NCBI GenBank assembly: GCA_002279795.1
Contig: NCCT01000010.1
Coordinates: 1-43,046 of the forward strand
DNA length: 43,046 bases
From: Hydrogenophilales bacterium 12-61-10
GTDB taxonomy: Bacteria > Pseudomonadota > Gammaproteobacteria > Burkholderiales > Thiobacillaceae
Direction of reading: 5' to 3'
Numbering within the stretch: position 1 is the first letter of the stretch; every line of letters starts with the position of its first letter. A program made the translations under genes and the position numbers. Below are positions 1-8,547 of this stretch, in pieces. The notes under the pieces were generated by a model, which saw only the letters and a program-made list of their open reading frames with translations, was not told where the DNA came from and did no database searches.

Positions 1-2791
1 GCCACCAGTTTGATCATGCCGTCGGTTTCGCCGGTGATCATGGCCTTGGCGTCGATGCTCATCGGCATCTTGGCCTCTACTGCGTCGATACCCTTGGCTT
101 TCGCCTGTGCTACGCTCAAGCCGACGAAGCCAGCCTGCGGACGCGAGAAGGTGACGCCGCAGTCGCGGTCCTGGTCGTATTCGCTGGCATGTCCCAACAG
201 GTTGTCGGCGGCAACACGGCCCTGCGTGGCGGCGGTGTGGGCGAGCATGTAGCCGCCGATGACGTCGCCGACCGCGTAGATGTGCGGCACGCTGGTCTGG
301 CCGCGCGGGTTGACCTTGATCGCGGCACCGTCGAGTTCGACCCCGAGTTTGTCGAGGTTGAGCTTGCTCGTGTCGGGACGCTTGCCGGTGGCCATCAACA
401 CGATGTCGCAATCAAAGGTGAGCGCTTCGCCGGCTGCGTTCTTGTAGGCGACGCTCATCTTGCCCGGCGCACCGATCGCTCCGTCGATCGAGGCGTTGGT
501 GACGACGCTAATCTCTTTTTCCAGCAGGCCGATCAGGGTCTTGCCGATTTCTTCCTCGATCTCGCCGAGGATGCGTTCGTGCCGTTCCAGCACCAGAATT
601 TCGGTGCCGAAGTCGCGGAAGATCTGCGCCATCTCGACGCCGATGACGCCGCCGCCGATGATCGCCATTTTCTTCGGTGGAGCCGCCAAGTTCCAGATGG
701 TGTCGGAGGTGAACACGCCGCCGCTCGCCAGGTTTTCGCGCGCGCCGGGAATCGGCGGCACGAAGGCGGGCGCGCCGGTTGCGATGACGGCTGCGCCGAA
801 GCTGACGGTGTAGGGCTCGCCTTCGACCGGGGTGATCTTCAGGGTGTGGGCGTCGACAAATTCGCCGTAGCCTTCACGCACGTCGATCTTCATGCCCTTG
901 TCGGCCTTGAGCGCCATGTCGCCGCGGCTGGTTTGCACCCAGCGGCGATGCTTTTCGACTTGCGCCCAGTTGAGCGTCGGGGTCTGCGTGCCATCGACAC
1001 CGATTTCAGCGTCGTGGCTGCGGTTGCGGATGACGTCTGCCGCAGCGCGCCAGGCCTTGGACGGGATGCATCCACGCCACAGGCACTCGCCGCCGGGGAA
1101 GGGTTCGTTGTTGACCATCATGACCTTGATGCCGTGATCGGCCAGGTCGCGTGCACAGTCCTCGCCACCGGGGCCGCCGCCGATGACCACTACGGGGACG
1201 TCCCAGTTACCCTCGGGGATGGGCGAAACGGGTGCGGCATGGGTGGCAGCGGCACTGCCCGTCGCCTCACCCCTCACCCCTGACGCCTCACCGGCGATCC
1301 AGCTTTCCGGCGCTTCGATCGTCGCCTTCAACGCGCCCAGATACAACGCCACCTCGGCGCCGTTGAGCACGCGGTGATCGCAGGTGAGCGTAAAGGGCGT
1401 GCCTTGCGGGCCGTTGGCTGCAATCGCCAGAATCGCGGCGATGCCGGGCGTGGGGATGGCGGTGAAGTGCGACACGCCCATCATCCCCATGTTGGAAATG
1501 GTGAAGGTGGGGTTGGCGTATTCGGCCGGCGCGAGTTTGCGGATGCGGGCGCGTTCGACCAGGCCGCCCCAGTCGCCTTGCAGCGTGGCCAGGGATTTCT
1601 TTTCGATGCCGTGCAGGATCGGCACCACCAGGCCGCCGTCGTTCGAGGTGACGGCGACGCCGAAGTCGTGGTTGCTGCGCTCGACCAGTTTGTCGACCGG
1701 CTGGTAGGCCCAGTTCATGCGCGGGAATTTTGTCATCGCCACCGAACAGGCCTTGGCGATCGCGACCGTGACCGAGACCTTGTTGGCCTTGGCCGCGGCA
1801 GTCAGCGCAGCGGTGTTGATGTTCATCGTGGCGTTGAAGGTCGGCAGCGTGAGCGAGGCAGTCATCGCGTGGCTGACGGCTTTTTCCATCGAGCTCATGG
1901 CGCGACCCTGGCCCGGCACGTCGACCTGCGGCAGCGAGTGCGCAACTTCCTGCATCGACGGCCGGGCGCGCGCGACGTCGGCTGCAACGATCACGCCGGA
2001 CGGGCCGCTGCCGGCGAGGCCGCTGAGATTCACGCCCAGTTGCGCCGCGACCTTGCGTGCATACGGGCTCGCCTGACGACCCTGTGGCCGCGCGACGGGT
2101 GCGGCGTTGCCGCTGGCGGCAATCTGCGCCGGCGTGGCTTTGGGGGTGGGGATGTGCGCGGGCTTGTCGGCCGGGTGGGGCGCGACCTGATGCGTGCCTT
2201 TGATCTTGTGGTCGGCAGTGATGGTTACGCCGGTATCGTTTGCTTTCGATGCATCGTCGACGATGAAGCCCATCGGGTGGCCGACTTCGACCACGCTGCC
2301 CACGTCGGCGATCGGGCCGGAGAGGAAGCCTTCCTGGAACACCTCGACGTCCATGATGGCCTTGTCGGTTTCCACCGTGGCAACGATGTCGCCGCGCTTG
2401 ATCACATCGCCGGGCTGTTTTTCCCAGGTGACGACGACGCCTTCGGTCATGGTGTCCGACAGTTGCGGCATCACGATCGGCGTGCCGGCGTGGTGTGGAA
2501 TCATCTCGGTCTGCGCCAGTTCGGCCACCACTTCGCCGGCGGCAATCGCCACGTCGCCAGCGGTGTCGGTGATGTAGCCGAGCGCTGCGCCAACCGCGAT
2601 AGTCGCGCCGACGTCAGCCAGCGGACCGGCCAGATAACCGGCCTTGAAGACTTCGACGTCCATGATGGCCTTGTCGGTCTCCACCGTGGCGACGATATCG
2701 CCGCGCTCGACGCGGTCGCCGGCCTGACGACCACGCCCTCGGTCATGGTGTCCGAGAGCTGCGGCATCGTTATTGCGTAGTGTTGGGACAT
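1..2791 (-). CDS. aceF-lpdA: Pyruvate dehydrogenase E2-E3 fusion (dihydrolipoyl acetyltransferase / dihydrolipoyl dehydrogenase), 3'-partial, frameshifted in lipoyl domain 1
   Basis: Reading the minus strand gives, in order: a lipoyl domain (MPQLSDTMTEG, swinging-arm lysine in ETDKAIMD), a second lipoyl domain with the same motifs, an Ala/Pro linker, a peripheral-subunit-binding domain (ASPYARKVAAQLGV), the acetyltransferase domain ending in CDHRVLNG, then without a stop a linker and a full E3 start (VVVIGGGPGGEDCARD, redox pair in GGECLWRGCIPSK, NAD site IIGGGVIGVE). E2 transfers acetyl from lipoamide to CoA; E3 reoxidises lipoamide. Codons around 1180-1400 confirm that E2 and E3 share one frame. 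Compared with the second lipoyl domain, 13 bases are missing near 2725, so translation from the ATG at 2791 leaves frame and stops near 2501. An in-frame ATG at 2504 could still give a one-lipoyl E2-E3. The HxxxDG catalytic motif reads HRVLNG. The E3 C-terminus lies beyond the window. Third gene of the pdhA-pdhB operon. Confidence 0.85.
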
Positions 2792-2815
2792 GCTTGGATC
2801 CTAATTCTTTGTTTA

Positions 2816-2890
2816 TCCGCGAAGGACGCGAAGACGCGCGAAGTGGTTCTCAGAGAGCTTTTCTTCGCGTTTCTTCGCGTCCTTCGCGGA
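2816..2890. repeat. Palindromic intergenic repeat (REP-like) between E2-E3 and pdhB
   Basis: Two 28-base arms, 2816-2843 and 2863-2890, are reverse complements with 26 of 28 matches, separated by 19 bases. Each arm contains the tandem motif CGCGAAGGACGCGAAG. The element fills almost all of the 110-base gap between pdhB and the E2-E3 gene. It would form a strong hairpin in the operon mRNA and could trim or stabilise the transcript (inference). Confidence 0.75.
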
Positions 2891-2901
2891 CAAAAAGGGG
2901 T

Positions 2902-3885
2902 TTACGCTTTTCCGAACAACTTCAGAACTGCCTTGACCACATCCTCGTGATCGGGAATCGCTGCTTTTTCAAGCGTGTGGTTGTACGGCTGCGGCACCAG
3001 CGCCGAGTGCACGCGCACCGGAGCGGCATCGAGTTCAAAGAAGCATTCTTCGTTGATGATGGCGATGATTTCGGAGCCAACACCAACCGGCGCTTCGTCT
3101 TCTTCAGCGATCACCACGCGATGGGTTTTGCTGACCGATTGCTTGATGCCGGCGCGATCCAGCGGGGCCAGCGAATAGAGATCGACGACTTCAGCCGAAA
3201 TGCCGTATTGCTTGTCGAGAATTTCGGCTGCCTTCAGGCACCAGTGCACCGAGATGTTGTAGCCGAACAGGGTGACATCGGTGCCGGAGCGTGCGATATC
3301 GGAGCCTTCGAGCGGGTGGAAGTATTCGGTGTCCGGCACCTCGCCCTTCATGTTGTACATGAGTTCGTGTTCGTTGATGAACACCGGATCGTTGCTGCGG
3401 ATCGCCGATTTCAGCAGGCCGTAAGCCTGTTTGGGATTGGACGGCGTGACGACGCGCAAACCGGCGACGCCCATGAAAACCTTTTCCATTCGCGCCGAGT
3501 GCTGCGCGCCGAGCTGGTGCGCCGCGCCGCCAGCCGAACGGAACACGCAGGGCGCTTCGATCTGGCCGCCCGACATGTAGCGGATTTTGGCAGCGGAGTT
3601 GAACATCTGGTCCATCGCCAGCCAGGCGAAGTTGACTGACATGATTTCAACGATCGGCCGCACGCCGAGGAAGGACGCGCCGATGGCCAGGCCAGTGAAG
3701 CCGCCTTCCGAAATCGGCGTGTCCATTACGCGCAGCGGGCCGTATTTTTCGTACAGACCTTTGGTCGCCTTGTAGGTGCCACCGGCCACGCCGATGTCTT
3801 CGCCCATACAGATGACCAGCGGGTCACGCGACATTTCTTCGTCGTGGGCGCGCTGGATCGCTTCCCACAGCATGATTTGAGCCAT
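2902..3885 (-). CDS. pdhB: Pyruvate dehydrogenase E1 component, beta subunit
   Basis: 327 residues, the usual length for the beta subunit of heterotetrameric alpha2beta2 E1 enzymes. It starts MAQIMLWEAIQRAHDEEM and carries the family landmarks VICMGEDIGVAGG (near residue 28), DTPISEGGFTGLAIGA (near 57) and the C-terminal transketolase-like domain (ISVHWCLKAAEIL, VVIAEEDEAPVGVGSE). With PdhA it decarboxylates pyruvate on thiamine diphosphate and reductively acetylates lipoyl-E2. It lies 54 bp downstream of pdhA and upstream of the E2-E3 gene, in operon order E1alpha-E1beta-E2/E3. Closely related acetoin or branched-chain 2-oxoacid E1 subunits cannot be excluded from sequence alone, but no acetoin genes are nearby. 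Confidence 0.92.
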   Translation of the reverse strand: MAQIMLWEAIQRAHDEEMSRDPLVICMGEDIGVAGGTYKATKGLYEKYGPLRVMDTPISEGGFTGLAIGASFLGVRPIVEIMSVNFAWLAMDQMFNSAAKIRYMSGGQIEAPCVFRSAGGAAHQLGAQHSARMEKVFMGVAGLRVVTPSNPKQAYGLLKSAIRSNDPVFINEHELMYNMKGEVPDTEYFHPLEGSDIARSGTDVTLFGYNISVHWCLKAAEILDKQYGISAEVVDLYSLAPLDRAGIKQSVSKTHRVVIAEEDEAPVGVGSEIIAIINEECFFELDAAPVRVHSALVPQPYNHTLEKAAIPDHEDVVKAVLKLFGKA

Positions 3886-3939
3886 TTTGTTTCCTTTAAT
3901 TCAGTGTCGCGTCAGCGCCGTGATTGAACAGTCCGCGTT

Positions 3940-4941
3940 TCAAGCGGCTTTGCCGGTAAGCCAGGGCTGCTGGCTTGCACGGTCGGCGAAAACGTATTTT
4001 TCGAGGTCTTCGACACGCGGTTCGGGCGATTCTTCGGCGAACTTGATGACTTCGTTTTCGATGTAGGCGTCGGTTTCCTTTTCCATGGCTTCGTAGTCGG
4101 CCAGGGTGAGCGCGCCGGCCGTGATCAGACGGTCGCGCAGCATGAAGATGGGGTCGCGCTGTTTCCATTCTTCTTCTTCTTCGCGCGAACGGTAGCCGCG
4201 CGAGTCCGACATGGAATGGCCGCGATAGCGGTAGGTCATCAGTTCCAGAAAGTAGGGCCCGTTGCCTGCGCGCACGTGGTCAACCGCCGTGCGTGCATGT
4301 TCGTACACGATATCGATATCCTGGCCGTCGCATTCGGCGGATGGGATGTTGTAGGCCGCCACGCGCTTGTGCTGATGAATCACGGCGGTGGAACGCTCGA
4401 TCGAGGTGCCGATGCCGTAGAGGTTGTTTTCGCACACGAACAGCACCGGCAGCTTCCACAGCGCGGCCATGTTCAGGGTTTCGTGAAACACGCCCTGGTT
4501 GTTGGCGGCGTCGCCCAGAAAGCAGATGGCGATTTCGTCGCCGCCCTTGAGCTGGATCGCCTTTGCGATGCCGGCTGCCAGCGGGAACGGGCCGCCGACC
4601 AGGGCGTAGCCGCCCATGAAATGGTGCGCCGCATCGAAGATGTGCATCGAGCCGCCGCGGCCTTTGGAGGAACCGGTTTCCTTGCCATATAGCTCGGCCA
4701 TGACTTCTTTCGGGTCGGCGCCGCACTTGATCGCGTGAACGTGGTCGCGGTAGCCGGTGATCACGTAATCCTGGCCGGGGCGCGCGGCTTCCATCACGCC
4801 GTTGCAGCAGGCTTCCTGACCGGGATAGAGGTGGAGGAAGCCGCCAATTTTGCGTTCGATATAGGCTTGGTAGCAGCGTTCTTCAAAACGACGGTGCAAT
4901 ACCATTTCGCGCAGTACGCGCTTCTTGTCTTCAATCTTCAT
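3940..4941 (-). CDS. pdhA: Pyruvate dehydrogenase E1 component, alpha subunit
   Basis: 333 residues. Landmarks: HRRFEERCYQAYIERKIGGF at the N-terminus, the thiamine-diphosphate motif running from FLGDAANNQG to CENN (near residues 143-173; the usual GDG is GDA here), and YRYRGHSMSD (near 238), the loop that corresponds to the phosphorylation loop of eukaryotic E1alpha. It binds the cofactor jointly with PdhB. First gene of the minus-strand operon. The ATG at 4941 follows an AGGG-type ribosome site, and 115 bp separate it from the divergent aminopeptidase gene at 5057, so the pdh promoter must lie in that gap. I could not pick a convincing -35/-10 pair there. Confidence 0.93.
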   Translation of the reverse strand: MKIEDKKRVLREMVLHRRFEERCYQAYIERKIGGFLHLYPGQEACCNGVMEAARPGQDYVITGYRDHVHAIKCGADPKEVMAELYGKETGSSKGRGGSMHIFDAAHHFMGGYALVGGPFPLAAGIAKAIQLKGGDEIAICFLGDAANNQGVFHETLNMAALWKLPVLFVCENNLYGIGTSIERSTAVIHQHKRVAAYNIPSAECDGQDIDIVYEHARTAVDHVRAGNGPYFLELMTYRYRGHSMSDSRGYRSREEEEEWKQRDPIFMLRDRLITAGALTLADYEAMEKETDAYIENEVIKFAEESPEPRVEDLEKYVFADRASQQPWLTGKAA

Positions 4942-5056
4942 TCGGTTACCCTGTGTTGGGATAGGCCCGGAAAAGGCGCTGGAAAAAGTTCAACCGGCGG
5001 ATTATCCGGGAAACCCCGCCAGCCATCAAGAAAAACGCCACCCCCAAGGATCTCTC

Positions 5057-6511
5057 ATGCTGCCTAAACTCGCTGAAAACAAACAGGAAATCACCGAAAA
5101 ATCACTGCAATCGGCGACTCACGCCCTGATCCTGCTGCCGGTATCGAAAACCTTGCCCGAGCTGGCGGGGAGCGTCGAACTCAAGGCGGTGATGAAGCGG
5201 CGCGACCTCAAGCCCGATGCGCTGGCCAAGTCGCCGGTGGCGGTGCAACTGCCCGGCGGTACGCTGGCGGTGTACGCCATGCTCAAGCCCGATGCGAGCA
5301 CGTTCGAGGCGCACGAACTGGTGCGCAAGGGCTTGGCGCTGCTGCTGGCCGAACATCCCAAGGCGCTGACGCTGGCGGTGTTCGGCGAGGCGGACTTCAA
5401 GGCGCGCGCAGCCGACGCGGCGGTGTATTCGGCTCTGGTCAATGCGGTGCAGCTGCCGTCAAGAAAGACCAAGCCCGAAACCGAACTTAAAACCGTGCAG
5501 CTGTTTGGCCATCAATCGGCCGACGGCTTTGCCCGCGTGCAGGCGTTGGCCGAAGGCAACAGCCTCACCCGCAGCCTCACGGTGCAGGGGCCGGATGAAC
5601 TGACGCCCGGCGTGTATCGCAAGCGCATCAAGGCGCTGGCCAAGCAATACGGCTGGACGGTCGAGGAATACAGCTTCGACAAGCTGAAGAAAATGGGTGC
5701 CGGTGCGTTCTGCGCGGTGGCGCAAGGCTCGCCGGCGAAGGACGCCGCCATCGTGCGCATCAGCTACAAGGGCAAAGCCGGCAAGGGCAAGCCGGTCGCC
5801 TTTGTAGGCAAGGGCATCTGCTTCGACACCGGCGGCCACAACCTGAAACCGGCCAAATACATGCAGGGCATGCACGAGGACATGAACGGCTCGGCGGTGG
5901 TGCTCGGCATCCTCGCGGCCGCGTCGAAACTGAAACTGCCGGTCGCACTGGACGGCTGGGTCGCACTCGCCGAAAACCACATCAGCCCCGAAGCCTATCG
6001 CCAGAACGAAGTGGTGAAGGCGCTCAACGGCACCACCATCGAAATCGTCCACACCGACGCCGAGGGCCGCATGGTGCTGGCCGATACGCTGACCCTGGCC
6101 GCGCGCGCCAAGCCGCAACTGATTGCCGACTTCGCGACCTTGACCGGCTCCATGCACTACGCCCTCGGCAGCCGCATGTCGGGCGTGTTCGCCACTTCCA
6201 GCGCGTTGGCGCATCAGGCCTCGCGCGCGGCCATCGCCAGCGGCGAACGCATCGTCGTTTTCCCCTACCCCGAGGATTACGACAGCCAGCTCGATTCGAC
6301 CGTGGCTGACGTCAAGCAATGCAGCATGGAAGGCGAAGCCGACCATATTCTCGCCACGCGCTTTTTGTCGCGTTTCGTCGGCGACACGCCCTGGCTGCAC
6401 ATGGACCTGTCGGCGCACAGCTGCAAGGGCGGGCTGGGCGCGGTGATGAGCGATGCCAACGGCTTTGGCGTGGCGTGGGGAATCGCGCTGCTGGACAGTC
6501 TCAAGGCATAA
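5057..6511 (+). CDS. M17 family leucyl aminopeptidase
   Basis: 484 residues from the ATG at 5057, chosen over an in-frame ATG at 4925 because AAGGA sits 7 bases upstream and the earlier start would overlap pdhA. The C-terminal peptidase domain has the dinuclear-metal and catalytic motifs: VGKGICFDTGG (Lys and first Asp), HEDMNGSAVVLG (second Asp) and HTDAEGRMVLADTL with Asp334 and Glu336. The first metal-loop motif differs slightly from classical PepA (FDTGGHNLKP rather than FDSGGISLKP), so this may be a PepB-like or separate M17 subgroup. It is cytoplasmic and removes N-terminal residues from peptides. It is transcribed away from the pdh operon and followed 31 bp later by the rluA-like gene, probably in one transcript. 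Confidence 0.9.
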   Translation: MLPKLAENKQEITEKSLQSATHALILLPVSKTLPELAGSVELKAVMKRRDLKPDALAKSPVAVQLPGGTLAVYAMLKPDASTFEAHELVRKGLALLLAEHPKALTLAVFGEADFKARAADAAVYSALVNAVQLPSRKTKPETELKTVQLFGHQSADGFARVQALAEGNSLTRSLTVQGPDELTPGVYRKRIKALAKQYGWTVEEYSFDKLKKMGAGAFCAVAQGSPAKDAAIVRISYKGKAGKGKPVAFVGKGICFDTGGHNLKPAKYMQGMHEDMNGSAVVLGILAAASKLKLPVALDGWVALAENHISPEAYRQNEVVKALNGTTIEIVHTDAEGRMVLADTLTLAARAKPQLIADFATLTGSMHYALGSRMSGVFATSSALAHQASRAAIASGERIVVFPYPEDYDSQLDSTVADVKQCSMEGEADHILATRFLSRFVGDTPWLHMDLSAHSCKGGLGAVMSDANGFGVAWGIALLDSLKA

Positions 6512-6542
6512 GCCCCCTGCACTGGGCGTGCCGGAATCCTCT

Positions 6543-7184
6543 GTGCCACCCATCGAGCCGCTATACGCCGACGCCAGTCTGCTGGTTTTCGACAAGCCCA
6601 GCGGCCTGCTGGCGGTGCCCGGGCGCGGTGCCGACAAGCAGGATTGCCTGAGCGCGCGGGCGCAGACTGCTTACCCCGATGCGCTGATCGTGCATCGTCT
6701 CGACATGGCTACTTCCGGGCTGATGCTGATGGCGCGTGACGCGGCCACCCAGCGCGCCTTGAGCCATGCCTTCGCCGCGCGTGAGGTGACCAAGCGCTAC
6801 CTCGCCGTGGTGGCCGGTCGCCTCGATGCCCCGCCCGGAGACTGGGGCATGATCGATTTGCCGATCATCGTCGACTGGCCCAATCGCCCGCTGCGCATCA
6901 TCGATCATCAACTGGGCAAACCGAGCCAGACCCGCTGGCGCGTGCTGGGCTGCGACGCGAGCGGTGCGACCACCCGCATCGAACTTGAACCCGTTACGGG
7001 CCGCTCGCATCAGCTGCGCGTTCATCTGCGCGCGCTGGGCTATCCGATTCTGGGCGATGCTCTGTACGCGCCGCCGGCGGTGCAGGCGCAGTCGAATCGT
7101 TTGTTGTTGCATGCGGTTTCGCTGCGCTTCGCGCATCCGCTGACGGGGGCATTGATGACGTTCGAGTCGCCGCCGCCGTTCTGA
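6543..7184 (+). CDS. rluA: RluA-type RNA pseudouridine synthase
   Basis: 213 residues from the GTG at 6543, close to the length of RluA (about 219). Earlier in-frame starts lie inside the aminopeptidase gene, and the family N-terminal pattern (YADASLLVFDKPSGLLAVPG) begins right after this GTG. The catalytic motif HRLDMATSGL is present, with Asp54 as the nucleophilic aspartate. The later family blocks KRYLAVVAG, TRIELEPVTGRSHQLRVH and LLLHA follow. There is no S4 domain, which fits RluA rather than RluC or RluD. It isomerises uridine in rRNA and/or tRNA. Substrate identity (23S U746 and tRNA U32 in the characterised enzyme) is assumed from family similarity. Confidence 0.87.
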   Translation: MPPIEPLYADASLLVFDKPSGLLAVPGRGADKQDCLSARAQTAYPDALIVHRLDMATSGLMLMARDAATQRALSHAFAAREVTKRYLAVVAGRLDAPPGDWGMIDLPIIVDWPNRPLRIIDHQLGKPSQTRWRVLGCDASGATTRIELEPVTGRSHQLRVHLRALGYPILGDALYAPPAVQAQSNRLLLHAVSLRFAHPLTGALMTFESPPPF

Positions 7185-7188
7185 CTAG

Positions 7189-8547
7189 TCAAACCGGATC
7201 CGCACGGTTTTTCGTTGCATCCGCAGCCATTCCGATCACAAAGCGGTGCTTGCCGGACTGCGTGCGCGGGATCTCATCCAGGTAGTTCACCTCCAGCGTC
7301 ATCCGTGCATCGACGTCGCAATGAAGTTGCGCTTGCAGCGAAGCCACAGCGGCGTCGCTGAGCGGCTCGCTGGCGACCAGATTGAGCGCGATGCGATCGG
7401 GCGCGTGCTGCACCCACTGATATTGCCGAACCTGTGCCTGCCCCGCCAGCAGGCGGTTGAAATAGGCAGGGTGCAGGGTTTTTCCGCCTGGCGTGCGGAT
7501 GTGGTCATTGTGCCGGCACAGGCTCATTTCCATCAGCGGAAAGGGCAGACCGCAGCCGCAGTCGCCTTCGAGCAGCCGTCCGCTGTCGCCGATGTCGTAG
7601 CGGATCATCGGCATCAGTCGATTGGTCAGCGAGGTCACCAGCAAACGGTCTTCGCTTTCGCCCGTTTCGCTGGTCTGCGCAACGGATTCGAGCGCCACCA
7701 TGTCGGTGAAGACGTGCATGTTGCCGAGCCGGCATTCGCAGGCGATGTTGGGAATCTCGCGGCTACCGTACTGGTTGAAGACCCGGCAGCCGAAGGCCTG
7801 CTGCATCTGCTGGCGCTGGCTGTCGGTGAGTACTTCGGCGGTGGAATACACGCCGATCAAGCTTGCTGGCATCGGCAGCTTTTTTGCGATCACCACGCGC
7901 GCGACTTCGCTCAATATCGAGGCGTAGCCCTGCAGCAGCACCGGGCGGTAAGACTGAATGAAGCGCGCCCATTCGACGAGTTTTTCCCCGGTGTATTCAT
8001 AGGCTGAAATCGTGTGTTCCGCCGCGATAAAGTCGTCAACCAGGGCATGGATGCCAAGCTTTGTCCCGAACACGCCGCCCGGGACGACATCTTGCCGCGC
8101 GCCCCAGAAGTTGAGGATTTTTTGTCCGGGTCGCCAGCCGGACAGCTGGTAGCTGCGCATCATGCCGGCGCGCATCAGTTCGTGCTTGGCGTCGTTGTAA
8201 TAAAAGGCCAGCGGCTTGCCGGTCGAGCCGCCGGTGTGGCCGATGGGCGTCTGGCTGCGGTCAGCGGTGTCGGCGAGCAGGTCGTCCAGATGCTGTCTAA
8301 CAGTGTCCTTGTGCAGGATGGGCAGGGCGCGAATATCGAGTGCGCCGTGTTGCAATAGAGAACTCAGACTTTCTGCGTAGTAAGGCGTGTGGGCAGCGGC
8401 GAAGTCGACGATGGCGGCGAGGTCGCTTTGCTTTTTGGCCAGCAGCGCGGCGCGGTCGAGGGTCTGGTTTTGCAACAGTTGATCGAGTTGCATATAACGC
8501 TGCGGATAGCGGCGGCTATGCAGCCAGTGACGCAGACGGGCGATCAT
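7189..8547 (-). CDS. PaaK/CapK-like adenylate-forming enzyme
   Basis: 452 residues. The ATP-binding loop GHTGGSTGKPLAFYY (near residue 103), the motif NQYGSREIPNIACEC (near 288) and MIRYDIGDSGRL (near 336) are hallmarks of the phenylacetate-CoA ligase branch of the ANL superfamily, which activates a carboxylate as acyl-AMP. The C-terminal lid ends with IPRTQSGKHRFVI, so the catalytic lysine is present. The gene overlaps the upstream glycosyltransferase gene by 4 bases (ATGA), implying translational coupling. It converges on rluA with 4 bp between stops. The substrate is unknown. No phenylacetate degradation genes are nearby, so a CapK-like role in modifying a surface molecule is as likely as aromatic catabolism (inference). 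Confidence 0.8.
   Translation of the reverse strand: MIARLRHWLHSRRYPQRYMQLDQLLQNQTLDRAALLAKKQSDLAAIVDFAAAHTPYYAESLSSLLQHGALDIRALPILHKDTVRQHLDDLLADTADRSQTPIGHTGGSTGKPLAFYYNDAKHELMRAGMMRSYQLSGWRPGQKILNFWGARQDVVPGGVFGTKLGIHALVDDFIAAEHTISAYEYTGEKLVEWARFIQSYRPVLLQGYASILSEVARVVIAKKLPMPASLIGVYSTAEVLTDSQRQQMQQAFGCRVFNQYGSREIPNIACECRLGNMHVFTDMVALESVAQTSETGESEDRLLVTSLTNRLMPMIRYDIGDSGRLLEGDCGCGLPFPLMEMSLCRHNDHIRTPGGKTLHPAYFNRLLAGQAQVRQYQWVQHAPDRIALNLVASEPLSDAAVASLQAQLHCDVDARMTLEVNYLDEIPRTQSGKHRFVIGMAADATKNRADPV

Noticed and set aside
189-2780. Two long plus-strand open frames (189-1283 and 1374-2780)
   Set aside because: They are antisense shadows of the E2-E3 gene, low in recognisable motifs and rich in Arg/His/Gly, as expected for high-GC antisense frames.
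5459-6637. 392-codon minus-strand open frame
   Set aside because: Antisense to the M17 aminopeptidase; no motif and no ribosome site.
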